DNA of 64,000 nt from Burkholderiales bacterium JOSHI_001 (GTDB lineage Bacteria; Pseudomonadota; Gammaproteobacteria; Burkholderiales; Burkholderiaceae_C): contig CM001438.1 of assembly GCA_000244995.1 (NCBI GenBank), positions 1,480,921-1,544,920 on the forward strand, written 5' to 3'. A program made the translations under genes and the position numbers. This document shows positions 9,164 through 18,399 of this stretch, piece after piece; the first letter of the stretch is position 1, and every line of letters begins with the position of its first letter. The notes below the pieces were generated by a model, which searched no databases, had not been told where the DNA came from, and worked only from the letters and a program-made list of their open reading frames with translations.

Positions 9164-9178
9164 TGGCACCCGGCTTGC
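9164..9178 (+). promoter_or_regulatory. Sigma54-type (-24/-12) promoter for the urease operon
   Basis: TGGCAC-CCGGC-TTGC matches the sigma54 consensus TGGCAC-N5-TTGC at every fixed base. The predicted transcription start is near 9190, about 35 bases before the ureA ATG. It is oriented opposite to the urt promoter 54 bases away. Confidence 0.75.
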
Positions 9179-9224
9179 GTCACTACACTTGCACGCACCT
9201 CCTTGAACCAGACCCCGCACCACC

Positions 9225-9527
9225 ATGGACCTGTCACCGCGCGAGAAAGACAAGCTGCTGATCTTCACCGCCGCCCTGCTGGCCGAGCGCAGGCGAGCGC
9301 GCGGCCTGAAGCTGAACCACCCCGAGGCGGTGGCCCTGATCACCGCCGCCATCCTGGAAGGCGCGCGCGACGGCAAGAGCGTGGCCATGTTGATGGGCGA
9401 GGGCAAGACGGTGCTCACCCGGGCCGACGTGATGGAGGGTGTGCCCGAGATGATTCCCGACATCCAGGTGGAAGCCACCTTCGCCGACGGCACCAAGTTG
9501 GTGACCGTGCACCAACCCATCGCATGA
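9225..9527 (+). CDS. ureA: Urease gamma subunit UreA
   Basis: Smallest structural subunit of the nickel urease, which hydrolyses urea to ammonia and carbamate. It is 100 residues, the standard UreA length, starting [20 protein letters not shown] and containing [18 protein letters not shown] and the VTVHQPI ending typical of gamma subunits. It is first in the operon, divergent from urtA, and followed 17 bases later by a small membrane protein gene. No strong Shine-Dalgarno sequence is evident; the start is fixed by homology. Confidence 0.96.
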   Translation: MDLSPREKDKLLIFTAALLAERRRARGLKLNHPEAVALITAAILEGARDGKSVAMLMGEGKTVLTRADVMEGVPEMIPDIQVEATFADGTKLVTVHQPIA

Positions 9528-9544
9528 ACTGAAAGGAACCTCCG

Positions 9545-9703
9545 ATGCGCACCATCCTTGCGCTGGCCGTGCTGCTTGCGGCCACCACCGCCCAGGCCCA
9601 CGGCGGGCATGGCCTGAACGCGCCGCACCTGCATGGCTGGGACCTGCTGGCACTGGGGGTGGCCGTTGCGGCGGCCCTGGTCGTCGTCTCGCGCCGTCGC
9701 TGA
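9545..9703 (+). CDS. Small His-containing secreted/membrane protein between ureA and ureB
   Basis: A 52-residue ORF with an AAGGA ribosome binding site just upstream. It has a cleavable-looking signal segment ([18 protein letters not shown]), a short segment with four histidines ([15 protein letters not shown]), one strong transmembrane helix ([16 protein letters not shown]) and an RRR end, so the mature protein would be about 34 residues anchored in the inner membrane. It sits tightly in the operon (17 bases after ureA, 11 before ureB), indicating co-expression. The histidines suggest nickel or other metal contact, which is speculation. No family is confidently recognised. Confidence 0.72.
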   Translation: MRTILALAVLLAATTAQAHGGHGLNAPHLHGWDLLALGVAVAAALVVVSRRR

Positions 9704-9714
9704 AAGGCCTGCCC

Positions 9715-10020
9715 ATGATCCCCGGCGAACTCTTCACCGACGAAGGCGAGCACGTGTTGAATGCCGGCCGGCGCACCCTGGGTCTGGTGGTGGAAAACCG
9801 CGGTGACCGGCCGATCCAGGTGGGTTCGCACTACCACTTTGCCGAGACCAACGCGGCGCTGCACTTTGATCGCACGGCTGCGCACGGCATGCGGCTGAAC
9901 ATTGCCTCGGGCACCGCGGTGCGCTTTGAACCCGGGCAGCAGCGCACGGTGGAACTGGTGGACTACGCGGGCGCGCGCGAAGCCTGGGGCTTCCGCGGCC
10001 TGGTGCAAGGAAAACTCTGA
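9715..10020 (+). CDS. ureB: Urease beta subunit UreB
   Basis: Structural urease subunit, 101 residues, starting [19 protein letters not shown]. It contains the typical [22 protein letters not shown] segment, given here in part, and [18 protein letters not shown]. It assembles with UreA and UreC into the (abc)3 enzyme. An 81-base gap filled by a palindromic repeat separates it from ureC, unlike the tight spacing in the rest of the operon. Confidence 0.96.
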   Translation: MIPGELFTDEGEHVLNAGRRTLGLVVENRGDRPIQVGSHYHFAETNAALHFDRTAAHGMRLNIASGTAVRFEPGQQRTVELVDYAGAREAWGFRGLVQGKL

Positions 10021-10021
10021 C

Positions 10022-10099
10022 ATGAAGCCCCCACGCTCACTTCGTTCGCTGCCCCCCGAGGGGGCTGTCAGTACCTTCGGAACGGCCGGGCGGTACTGA
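10022..10099. repeat. Composite palindromic element, copy B (ureB-ureC gap)
   Basis: Two nested dyads: AGCCCCC (10026-10032) pairs with GGGGGCT (10060-10066), and CAGTACC (10069-10075) pairs with GGTACTG (10092-10098). The inner CCCCCCGAGGGGG can also fold alone. The element is open in one frame from an ATG at 10022 to a TGA at 10097-10099, giving a 25-codon ORF that begins [14 protein letters not shown] and ends two bases before the ureC ATG. The peptide is in the same frame as the copies in TamB and the sirtuin. Similar C/G-rich palindromes are, from memory, frequent in Burkholderiales. Confidence 0.7.
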
Positions 10100-10101
10100 C
10101 C

Positions 10102-11817
10102 ATGGCAACCATCTCACGCCGCGCGCACGCGGAAATGTTCGGCCCCACCACTGGCGACCGGCTGCGGCTGGCCGACACCGGCCTGGTCATCGAGGTCGAA
10201 CGCGACTTCTGCACCCCGGGTGAAGAGGTGAAGTTCGGCGGCGGCAAGACCATCCGCGACGGCATGGGTCAGAGCCAACGGGTCAACGGCCCCGGGCCGG
10301 GCGACGCGGTGGACCTGGTGATCACCAACGCGCTCATCGTGGACCACTGGGGCATCGTCAAGGCCGACATCGGCGTGCGCGGCTGCCGCATTGCGGCCAT
10401 CGGCAAGGCCGGTAACCCGGACGTGCAGTCGGGCGTGGACATCGTCATCGGCCCCGGCACCGAGGTCATCGCGGGCGAAGGTTTGATCGTCACCGCCGGC
10501 GGCATCGACAGCCACATCCATTTCATCTGCCCGCAGCAGATCGAACATTCACTGGCCAGCGGCGTCACCACCATGCTGGGTGGCGGCACCGGGCCGGCCA
10601 CCGGCACCTTCGCCACCACCTGCACGCCGGGGCCTGAGAACCTGGCGCGCATGCTGAAGTCGGCCGATGCCTTCGCCATGAACCTGGGCTTCCTGGGCAA
10701 GGGCAACGCCAGCCAGCCGCAGGCCTTGCGCCAGCAGGTGGAAGCCGGCGCCATCGGCCTGAAGCTGCACGAAGACTGGGGCACCACGCCGGCGGCGATC
10801 GATTGCTGCCTGGCCGTGGCCGAAGCCACCGACACCCAGGTGTCCATCCACAGCGACACGCTCAACGAGTCCGGCTTTGTGGAAGACACCATCGCCGCCA
10901 CCAAGGGCCGCAGCCTGTGCGCCTTCCACACCGAAGGTGCGGGCGGTGGCCATGCGCCGGACATCCTGCGCGTGGTGGGCGAAGCCAACTTCCTGCCGTC
11001 CTCCACCAACCCCACGATGCCCTACACGGTGAACACCGTGGACGAGCACCTGGACATGCTGATGGTGTGCCACCACCTGGACGCGGGCATCGCCGAAGAC
11101 CTGGCCTTTGCCGAAAGCCGCATCCGGCGCGAAACCATCGCCGCCGAAGACGTGCTGCACGACCTGGGCGCCATCAGCATGATGAGCAGCGACAGCCAGG
11201 CCATGGGCCGTGTGGGCGAAGTCATCATCCGCACCTGGCAGACCGCACACAAGATGAAGGCCCAGCGTGGCGCGCTGGAAGGTGACAGTTCAAGACATGA
11301 CAACGCGCGGGTGAAGCGCTACATCGCCAAGTACACCATCAACCCCGCGCTGGCCAATGGCATTGCGCACGAAGTGGGCAGCATCGAGGTGGGCAAGTGG
11401 GCCGACCTGGTGCTGTGGAAGCCGGCCTTCTTCGGCGTGAAGCCGGCCTTGGTGTTGAAGGGCGGCTTCATCGCCGCGGCGGCCATGGGCGACCCCAATG
11501 CGTCCATCCCCACGCCGCAGCCGGTGCACATGCGGCCCATGTTCGGCGCCTACGGCGGCGCGCGGCATGCGGGCTCGCTCACCTTCATGAGCCAGGCCGC
11601 GGTGGCGGCCGGCCTGCCGCAGCATTTGCACTTAAGCAAGACCGTGTCCGCGGTGAAGGGCTGCCGCGGCGTGACCAAGCGGAACATGGTGCACAACAGC
11701 TACCTGCCGGCCATGGCCATCGACCCGCAGACCTACGAGGTGCGCGCCGACGGCGTGCTGCTGCGCTGCGACCCGGCGGCCGAGTTGCCCATGGCCCAGC
11801 GCTACTTTCTGTTCTGA
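10102..11817 (+). CDS. ureC: Urease alpha (catalytic) subunit UreC
   Basis: Nickel-containing catalytic subunit, 571 residues. Nickel ligands are visible: His138 and His140 (HIHF), the carbamylated Lys221 in GLKLHEDW, the [12 protein letters not shown] segment, and the mobile-flap Cys323-His324. The N-terminus [22 protein letters not shown] is typical of the family. All catalytic residues appear intact, so an active enzyme is expected once nickel is inserted by UreDEFG. It follows the palindromic element and its mini-ORF, so translation could be coupled to that leader. Confidence 0.97.
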   Translation: MATISRRAHAEMFGPTTGDRLRLADTGLVIEVERDFCTPGEEVKFGGGKTIRDGMGQSQRVNGPGPGDAVDLVITNALIVDHWGIVKADIGVRGCRIAAIGKAGNPDVQSGVDIVIGPGTEVIAGEGLIVTAGGIDSHIHFICPQQIEHSLASGVTTMLGGGTGPATGTFATTCTPGPENLARMLKSADAFAMNLGFLGKGNASQPQALRQQVEAGAIGLKLHEDWGTTPAAIDCCLAVAEATDTQVSIHSDTLNESGFVEDTIAATKGRSLCAFHTEGAGGGHAPDILRVVGEANFLPSSTNPTMPYTVNTVDEHLDMLMVCHHLDAGIAEDLAFAESRIRRETIAAEDVLHDLGAISMMSSDSQAMGRVGEVIIRTWQTAHKMKAQRGALEGDSSRHDNARVKRYIAKYTINPALANGIAHEVGSIEVGKWADLVLWKPAFFGVKPALVLKGGFIAAAAMGDPNASIPTPQPVHMRPMFGAYGGARHAGSLTFMSQAAVAAGLPQHLHLSKTVSAVKGCRGVTKRNMVHNSYLPAMAIDPQTYEVRADGVLLRCDPAAELPMAQRYFLF

Positions 11818-11825
11818 TCGGGGCC

Positions 11826-12350
11826 ATGCTCACCATCGACAAGCTGCTGCCCCAGGGCCGCGGCCTGGCTGCGGCGCTGCGCGCCCGTGCGCCCAGTGTG
11901 GCGCTGGACTGGGACCTGCGCCGCCGCAGCCGCTTCGAAGCGCTGGATTCCAGCGGCCGGCGCCTGGCGGTGTTCCTGCCGCGTGGCACCGTGCTGCGCG
12001 GCGGCGACGTGCTGGTGGCCGAGGACGGCAGCCTGGTGCAGGTACAGGCCGCGCCGCAGGCGGTGCTGCGCGTCACCGTGCCGGAAGGGCAAAGCGATGC
12101 CTTCGCGCTGCTGCGCGCCGCCTACCACCTGGGCAACCGGCATGTGGAACTGGAACTGAAGCCCGACCACCTGAAACTGGAACCCGACCCGGTGCTGGCT
12201 GAAATGCTGCAGCGCCTGCACCTGCAGGTGCAGGCCTGCGAAGAACCCTTCGAGCCCGAAGGCGGCGCTTATGCCGCGGGCGGCCATGGGCATGGCCATG
12301 GTCACGCACACCACGACCACGATGACCCGGCGCACACGCATCCGCACTGA
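11826..12350 (+). CDS. ureE: Urease accessory nickel chaperone UreE
   Basis: Delivers nickel to the UreD-F-G complex. It is 174 residues, with the ATG eight bases after the ureC stop; the frame is open further upstream only as a shadow of ureC. An N-terminal peptide-binding domain is followed by a C-terminal metal-binding domain containing AYHLGNRHVELEL. A His/Asp tail (about ten His in the last 28 residues, [15 protein letters not shown]) is the nickel-binding tail of classical UreE. The 3' end overlaps ureF. Confidence 0.94.
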   Translation: MLTIDKLLPQGRGLAAALRARAPSVALDWDLRRRSRFEALDSSGRRLAVFLPRGTVLRGGDVLVAEDGSLVQVQAAPQAVLRVTVPEGQSDAFALLRAAYHLGNRHVELELKPDHLKLEPDPVLAEMLQRLHLQVQACEEPFEPEGGAYAAGGHGHGHGHAHHDHDDPAHTHPH

Positions 12351-13040
12351 TCGACCGCCCCGGCTGTCTGCGCCATCGCTGCTGCAGTTGATGCGGCTGG
12401 CCTCACCGTCCCTGCCAGTGGGCGGCTTCAGCTATTCAGAAGGCATGGAATCAGCGGTGGAGCAGGGTCGTGTCGGCAACGAGGCGGACGCGCGCGCCTG
12501 GCTGCTGGACCAGTTGCAACTGGTGCTGGCGCGCAGTGAACTGCCCCTGGCCGCGCGCGCCTGGCGCGCCTGGCTGCGGGGCGACCTGGACACGGTGCGC
12601 GAACTCAACACCTGGCACACCCTCACCCGCGACGGTGCCGAATCGGCCCAGCAGGCGGCGCAGATGGGCCGGTCCCTGGTGGAGTGGCTGCGCATCGCCC
12701 ACCCGGGCGACGAGCGCGTGGCGCAGCTGGCCGCGCTGCGCCCGGCGCCGTGCTGGCCGGTGGCCTTCGCGCTGGCCACGCAGCGCTGCGGCGCACCCTG
12801 CCGCGACAGCCTGCTGGCCCTGGCCCTGGGCTGGGCCGAAAACATGACCCAGGCGGCCATCAAGTCCGTGCCCTTGGGCCAGTCCGCGGCCCAGCGCCTG
12901 CTGGCGGCGCTGTCCGAAGCCATTCCCGCCGTGGTGGACCAGGCACTGGCCCTGCCCGACAGCCAGCGCCAGGCCTTCGCGCCCATGCTGGCCGTCCTGT
13001 CGGCCCAACACGAAACCCAATACTCGAGGCTGTTCCGATC

Positions 13041-13044
<4 letters not shown>
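12322..13044 (+). CDS. ureF: Urease accessory protein UreF
   Basis: Component of the UreD-F-G maturation complex, 240 residues from this ATG. The family motif [19 protein letters not shown] begins near residue 23, followed by helical sequence and a conserved C-terminal half ([19 protein letters not shown]). The start is uncertain: the frame stays open into ureE and the first 15 or so residues, which are translated from the ureE His-tail region, look non-conserved. The stop overlaps the ureG start (ATGA). Confidence 0.92.
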
Positions 13045-13697
<653 letters not shown>

Positions 13698-13699
13698 CG

Positions 13700-14530
13700 A
13701 TGGGCTGGCAGGCGCACCTGCGCGTTGACTACCGGCGCGACGGCGACACCACGCGCGCGCTGGACCGCCACGAAGGCCCGCTGCGCGTGCTGCGCAGCCT
13801 GTACCCGGAAGGTCCGGGCGTCTGTCACCAGGTGCTGGTGCACCCGCCCGGCGGGCTGGTCGGCGGCGACACGCTGGACCTGACGCTGAAATTGGGCGCA
13901 GGCAGCCATGCACTGCTGACCACGCCTGGCGCGACACGCTTCTACCGCAGCCAGGGCGAGACCGCGCTGCAGCGCGTGCAGGCCACGCTGGCCGATGGCG
14001 CACGCCTGGAATGGCTGCCACAGGAAACCCTGGCCCATGCCGGCTGCCTGGCGGAGAACCGCATGCAGTTCGACCTGGCGCCGGGCGCGCAGATGCTGGG
14101 CTGGGATGTGCTGGCCCTGGGCCTGCCGGCCAGTGGCCAGCCCTTTGATCGCGGCCGCTATGCGCAGCGCATCGCCGTCACCGGCACCTGGTTGGAACAG
14201 GGCGTGATCGACGCCGGCGACAGGCTGCTGCTGGATTCCCCGCTGGGCCTGGCCGGCCAGGGCGTGCTGGCCACGCTGTGGCTGGCCTCGGGCTCGGCCT
14301 GGGGCGCTGAACTTCGCAGCACAGCGCTCGACGCGGCCCGCGCCGAGATGGCCAGCCACGAACTGGCCGCGACCGCCGGCGCCACCTCGCCCCAGCCTGG
14401 CCTGTTGTTGCTGCGCGTGCTGGCGCAGCGCGTGGAGCCGGCCCTGGGCCTGCTGCGCCAGGTGCGCCTGGCCTGGCGCCGCCTGGCCTGGGGGCTGGAA
14501 GCGGCCGAGCCACGGGTCTGGCGTACCTGA
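13700..14530 (+). CDS. ureD: Urease accessory protein UreD (UreH)
   Basis: Scaffold of the urease activation complex, 276 residues. Recognisable segments are the N-terminal LRVLRSLYPEG, HPPGGLVGGDTLDL, and TTPGATRFYRS. A TTG six bases upstream in the same frame is an alternative start, but the ATG after the ureG stop is preferred. In many Burkholderiales ureD precedes ureA. Here it closes the operon, giving ureA-x-B-C-E-F-G-D. No clear terminator follows in 14531-14626. Confidence 0.93.
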   Translation: MGWQAHLRVDYRRDGDTTRALDRHEGPLRVLRSLYPEGPGVCHQVLVHPPGGLVGGDTLDLTLKLGAGSHALLTTPGATRFYRSQGETALQRVQATLADGARLEWLPQETLAHAGCLAENRMQFDLAPGAQMLGWDVLALGLPASGQPFDRGRYAQRIAVTGTWLEQGVIDAGDRLLLDSPLGLAGQGVLATLWLASGSAWGAELRSTALDAARAEMASHELAATAGATSPQPGLLLLRVLAQRVEPALGLLRQVRLAWRRLAWGLEAAEPRVWRT

Positions 14531-14626
14531 GGGCCACGGCGGCACCGGGAGCCGCATCTAAACCCGTCCTTGCCCTGGGGCTGGCGCTGCGCCCATAGTG
14601 GCGGGTTGCCACCCTGAACAGCTGCC

Positions 14627-15844
14627 ATGCCGCCCTCTGACGCCAAGATGCGCCGCTTCCCCTGGAGCGCCGAGGACCTGCGTGGCCTGCTGCGCCTGGG
14701 CACCGACGCCACGCTGGGCATCACCGACCTGGTGGAGGCCATGCACCACACCATCGTCCGGCGCACCGGGATCGTGGGCACGGCGCCCAGTGGCCGCACG
14801 CGCGGCATCACGGGTGTGGTGTATGGCGCGGTGCGCGGTGGCACGCGCTGGGTGGGTCGCGGCCTGGACGCCGTGCTGGCCCAGGTGCCTCCCGCGGCTG
14901 CCACCGATCCCATGGTGAACCCGGCGCGGGAGGCCTTGCTGGCCGTGGTGAATGGCGTCTGGGGCGATCACCTGGCCGCCAGCGGCAACCCGCTGGCCCT
15001 GCCCATGGCCTTTCGCCAGGAAGGCGTGCCGCTGCAGCAGCACCCCCAGCCGGCCAGCGGCCGGGTGCTGGTGCTGGCCCACGGCCTGTGCATGAACGAC
15101 CTGCAATGGCGGCGCAACGGCCACGACCACGGCGCCATGCTGGCCCGGGAAGGCGGCTACACGCCGCTGTACCTGCACTACAACAGCGGCCGGCATGTGT
15201 CGGAGAACGGGCGGGACCTGGCGCAGTTGCTGGGCCGCATGCTGGCCACCTGGCCGGTGCCGGTGACCGACCTGGTGCTGCTGGGCCACAGCATGGGCGG
15301 CCTGGTGCTGCGCAGCGCCTGCCACCAGGCCGCGCAGGCCGGGGCGCCGTGGCTGGCCCAACTGCGCGCGCAGGTGTTCCTGGGCACGCCGCACCATGGC
15401 GCGCCGATGGAGCGTGGCGGCCACCTGGTGGACCGCCTGCTGGGCGTCAGCCCGTACGTGGCCCCGTTCGCGCGCCTGGGCAAGGCGCGCAGCGCGGGCA
15501 TCACCGACCTGCGCTTCGGCAACCTGCAGGCGGCCGACTGGCAAGGCCGCCATCACCACGACCAGCGGCGCGACGATCGCCGTCCCACCCCGCTGCCTGA
15601 GGGCGTGGCCACCTACCTGGTGGCCGCCACCACCGCACCGCAGGCCAGCGGCCTGCGCCATGCCACATTGGGTGACGGCTTGGTGCTGCTGCCCAGCGCA
15701 CTGGGCCGCCACCGCCGGCCGACGATGAACCTGAAGGTGCCGGCCAGCCGCCAGCGCGTGCTGACCCAGGCCAACCACTGGGACCTGCTGGACCACCCGC
15801 AGGTGGCCGATTGGCTGAGAGGGTGGCTTCTGGCGCCGGCCTGA
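14627..15844 (+). CDS. Alpha/beta-hydrolase (lipase/PGAP1-like serine esterase)
   Basis: A 405-residue protein. The N-terminal 140 residues are unassigned and helical. The hydrolase domain begins VLVLAHGLCMNDLQW near residue 146. The nucleophile elbow is GHSMGG near residue 223, an acid is likely around GDGLVLLPSA, and the catalytic His is probably in QANHWDLLDHP near the C-terminus. No signal peptide is visible. Substrate is unknown; triacylglycerol lipase-like or PGAP1-like esterase folds are the closest. It is convergent with the PEP-CTERM gene, with ten bases between stops. Confidence 0.82.
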   Translation: MPPSDAKMRRFPWSAEDLRGLLRLGTDATLGITDLVEAMHHTIVRRTGIVGTAPSGRTRGITGVVYGAVRGGTRWVGRGLDAVLAQVPPAAATDPMVNPAREALLAVVNGVWGDHLAASGNPLALPMAFRQEGVPLQQHPQPASGRVLVLAHGLCMNDLQWRRNGHDHGAMLAREGGYTPLYLHYNSGRHVSENGRDLAQLLGRMLATWPVPVTDLVLLGHSMGGLVLRSACHQAAQAGAPWLAQLRAQVFLGTPHHGAPMERGGHLVDRLLGVSPYVAPFARLGKARSAGITDLRFGNLQAADWQGRHHHDQRRDDRRPTPLPEGVATYLVAATTAPQASGLRHATLGDGLVLLPSALGRHRRPTMNLKVPASRQRVLTQANHWDLLDHPQVADWLRGWLLAPA

Positions 15845-15854
15845 AGGTCTGCCG

Positions 15855-16523
15855 TCAGCGGCTGCCGCGGCGGCGCCGGGCCGCCAGCAGGCCAGCCATG
15901 CCCAGCCCCAGCAGCGCGGCGCTGGCCGGTTCAGGCACCGCCGCGATGGGCGTGTTGCCGAACACCGTGTTGTCGGGGGCGAAGTCGGATATCTGCGCAA
16001 AGCCGAAGGGCTGGATCGTGCCGTCGCGCGGCCACAGGTTCCAGCCGTAGTCCGTCTTCGCGAAGCCGGTGCTGGGCAGCAGCGCACCGGAGACCTGCCC
16101 GATGATGGTGCTGCCCACCACCACGGCCGTGCCCGCGGGCAGCGGCGTGGAACTTCCGCCCGGCCCCAGGGTGTTGACCGCGCCCGAGCCGTCCTGGTTG
16201 AACACCACCACCGCGTCGAACACCACCCCGGGCAGGCCGTTGGCGGCAAAGCTGGCGATGCTGGTACCCCGGGTCACACCCCAGACGTAGAAGCCATTGG
16301 GCGACAAGCCGATGTCCGCGTTCATGGTGCCGGACAGCACGAACCTGTCGGTCGTCTGGTTGTATGTGACAAAGGCCCCGATGACGTCCAGGTCGCCGGC
16401 GCGGCTGCCGCCATAGCCGGGCACATAGTCGCCCACCGCGTCCGTTATGCCAATGGCCTGGGCGGTGCCGGCGCAGGCCAGCAGGGCGGCCAAACTCAGG
16501 GAATGCAGGAAAGGACGGTGCAT
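15855..16523 (-). CDS. PEP-CTERM sorting-domain exported protein
   Basis: A 222-residue secreted protein. A signal peptide (LSLAALLACAGTAQA) is followed by a beta-rich, Gly/Asp/Thr-rich body. The C-terminus is a PEP-CTERM anchor: VPEP, a hydrophobic helix and an RRRR cluster. Such proteins are processed by an exosortase and associated with exopolysaccharide or floc formation. No exosortase is in this window. The ATG at 16523 was chosen over an upstream in-frame start because CAGGAGGAA lies immediately before it. Confidence 0.9.
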   Translation of the reverse strand: MHRPFLHSLSLAALLACAGTAQAIGITDAVGDYVPGYGGSRAGDLDVIGAFVTYNQTTDRFVLSGTMNADIGLSPNGFYVWGVTRGTSIASFAANGLPGVVFDAVVVFNQDGSGAVNTLGPGGSSTPLPAGTAVVVGSTIIGQVSGALLPSTGFAKTDYGWNLWPRDGTIQPFGFAQISDFAPDNTVFGNTPIAAVPEPASAALLGLGMAGLLAARRRRGSR

Positions 16524-16601
16524 GACGGGTTCCTCCTGCGCGACGTGAAACATCGCGAACCCGGTATACGCGCTGGCCGGGTCGGTTCATCCACCGCACC
16601 G

Positions 16602-16808
16602 TCAGCCGTCCAGCAGGTCGCCCTTGAAGAAGCACCAGGCGCTGCCGTCGTGCAGGTAGAAGTGACCGTCGGCGCAGAAGTCCTTGCCGGGGAAGAACTC
16701 GCGGTAGGCCTTGGGCACCAGGCGCGCTAGTTGGGCGTCGGACAGCAGTTCGAATTCTTCCGGCGTGATGGGCTGGCCCACACGAAGACGGCGGCGATCC
16801 GTTTCCAT
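16602..16808 (-). CDS. Hypothetical small protein
   Basis: 68 residues (begins METDRRRLRVGQPIT), not recognised. It is soluble, with an N-terminal helical ELLSDAQLARLVPKAYREFF segment and two cysteines (one before the FYLHDGSAW strand, one after). Codon third positions follow the local GC-rich pattern, supporting real coding. It lies between the PEP-CTERM gene and the S41 peptidase on the same strand; co-transcription with the peptidase (32-base gap) is possible. Confidence 0.55.
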   Translation of the reverse strand: METDRRRLRVGQPITPEEFELLSDAQLARLVPKAYREFFPGKDFCADGHFYLHDGSAWCFFKGDLLDG

Positions 16809-16840
16809 CGGAAGGCCGCCGTCCGCCGTGACTTCTGGGC

Positions 16841-18286
16841 TTACTGGCGGGTGCCGGTGTCGGCCTCGGCCTTGCGTTCGCTTTGGGTCTTGCTCACGGC
16901 CACCGGCTTGCCCTTCAACTGGTTCAGGGCCTGCACCAGCTGGAAGTCCTCGGGGCTGCCGAATTCAGGCAGCGGCTTGGGCGCTTCCTTGTTCTTGGCC
17001 ATTTGCTCTTCGAGCTTGGCGCGGGCCTCTTCGCGCGCCTTGCTGCGGGCGTCGTCCTTCTTTTCTTCAGGGCCGCCCAGGTGCTTTTCCAGGTCGGCCT
17101 CGCGCATGCGCAGCGCGGCGAAGACATTGCCTTCGGCGGTTTCGTCCAGCCAGACGTCGGGCACGATGCCCTTGGCCTGGATGCTGCGGCCGCTGGGGGT
17201 GTAGTAACGCGCGGTGGTGATCTTCAGCGCGGTGTCGGGCGACAGCGGGCGAACGGTCTGCACCGAGCCCTTGCCGAAGGTCTGCGCACCCATGATGGTG
17301 GCGCGCTTGTGGTCCTGCAGCGCGCCGGCCACGATCTCGCTGGCCGAGGCCGAGCCTTCGTTCACCAGCACCACCAGCGGAATGGTCTTCACCGCGGCGG
17401 GCAGGCGCTTGAGCGGGTCCAGCCCGGTGCCGCGGCGCTGGTAGTACTCGGGCGATGCCTTGAAGCTGGCCTTGCTTTCCGCGATCTGGCCGTTGGTGGA
17501 CACCACCACGGCGTCGCTGGGCAGGAAGGCCGCGGCAATGGCCACCGCGCCCTCGAGCAGGCCGCCCGGGTCGTTGCGCAGGTCCAGCACCAGGCCCTTC
17601 ATGTTGGGCTCCAGCTTGAACAGCTCATCCAGGCGGCGCGCGAAGTCGTCCACCGTGCGGTCCTGGAACTGGCTGACGCGCAGCCAGCCGTAGCCGGGTT
17701 CGGCGATCTTGGAGCGCACGCTCTGCACGCGGATTTCCTCGCGCACGATGGTCACCGGGAAGGTGCGGTTCTCGGCCTTGCGGTAGACGCTGAGCTGCAC
17801 CTTGGTGCTGGGCTCGCCGCGCATGCGCTTGACGGCCTGGTCCATGGACAGGCCCTTGACCGGCGTGTCGTCGATGCGGGTGATCAGGTCGCCGGCCTTC
17901 AGCCCGGCACGGAAGGCGGGGGAGCCTTCGATGGGGGACACCACCTTTACCAGGCCGTCTTCCATGCCGATCTCGATGCCCACGCCGACGAAACGGCCGG
18001 TGGTGCCTTCGCGGAATTCCTTGAAGGTCTTCTTGTCGAAGTACTGGCTGTGGGGGTCCAGCCCGGCCACCATGCCGGAGATGGCGTCGGTGATGAGCTT
18101 CTTCTCGTCCACCGCCTCGACGTAGTCGCTCTTGACCATGCCGAAGACGGCCGCCAGTTGTTGCAGCTCTTCCAGCGGCAGGGGCGCCAGCGAGTTGCGG
18201 GCAATGGCCTGCAGCTGCATGGTCGCCAAAGCCCCGGCCACGGCGCCCGCCGCGAGCCAACCTGCCACCTTGAGTTTGCCACCCAT
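16841..18286 (-). CDS. C-terminal processing peptidase, S41 family (CtpA/Prc-like)
   Basis: A periplasmic serine protease, 481 residues. N-terminal membrane-anchor/signal segment (residues about 5-22), PDZ domain near residues 85-170 (FVGVGIEIGMEDGLVKVVSP), then the S41 catalytic domain. The catalytic Ser is in NEGSASASE and the general-base Lys is in FGKGSVQT about 25 residues later. The charged Glu/Lys-rich tail (EEKKDDARSKAREEARAKLE) is common in CtpA-type enzymes. The ATG at 18286 is preferred to an earlier in-frame start because it places the signal segment at the N-terminus. Confidence 0.92.
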   Translation of the reverse strand: MGGKLKVAGWLAAGAVAGALATMQLQAIARNSLAPLPLEELQQLAAVFGMVKSDYVEAVDEKKLITDAISGMVAGLDPHSQYFDKKTFKEFREGTTGRFVGVGIEIGMEDGLVKVVSPIEGSPAFRAGLKAGDLITRIDDTPVKGLSMDQAVKRMRGEPSTKVQLSVYRKAENRTFPVTIVREEIRVQSVRSKIAEPGYGWLRVSQFQDRTVDDFARRLDELFKLEPNMKGLVLDLRNDPGGLLEGAVAIAAAFLPSDAVVVSTNGQIAESKASFKASPEYYQRRGTGLDPLKRLPAAVKTIPLVVLVNEGSASASEIVAGALQDHKRATIMGAQTFGKGSVQTVRPLSPDTALKITTARYYTPSGRSIQAKGIVPDVWLDETAEGNVFAALRMREADLEKHLGGPEEKKDDARSKAREEARAKLEEQMAKNKEAPKPLPEFGSPEDFQLVQALNQLKGKPVAVSKTQSERKAEADTGTRQ

Positions 18287-18331
18287 CACGACCTGCCTTG
18301 CCCGGGAAACGGGCGCAATATGGATCGAACC

Positions 18332-18337
18332 AGTATA
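18332..18337 (-). promoter_or_regulatory. Possible -10 element for the S41 peptidase gene
   Basis: TATACT on the minus strand about 45 bases upstream of the start codon, in the 113-base gap 18287-18399. No convincing -35 element accompanies it. A GCCCG/CGGGC stem near 18300-18315 lies in the leader. Confidence 0.3.
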
Positions 18338-18399
18338 AGACTCGCGTGTGAGCCCTTGCTTGTCTGCGGCGTGAAGACGCACCCCCCGATGTGGCGTTT

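Noticed and set aside
12276-12335. Tandem repeat or CRISPR-like array in the CATGG/CAC-rich DNA
   Set aside because: It is the coding sequence of the UreE histidine tail. No spacers or longer repeats are present, and no CRISPR array was found in the window.
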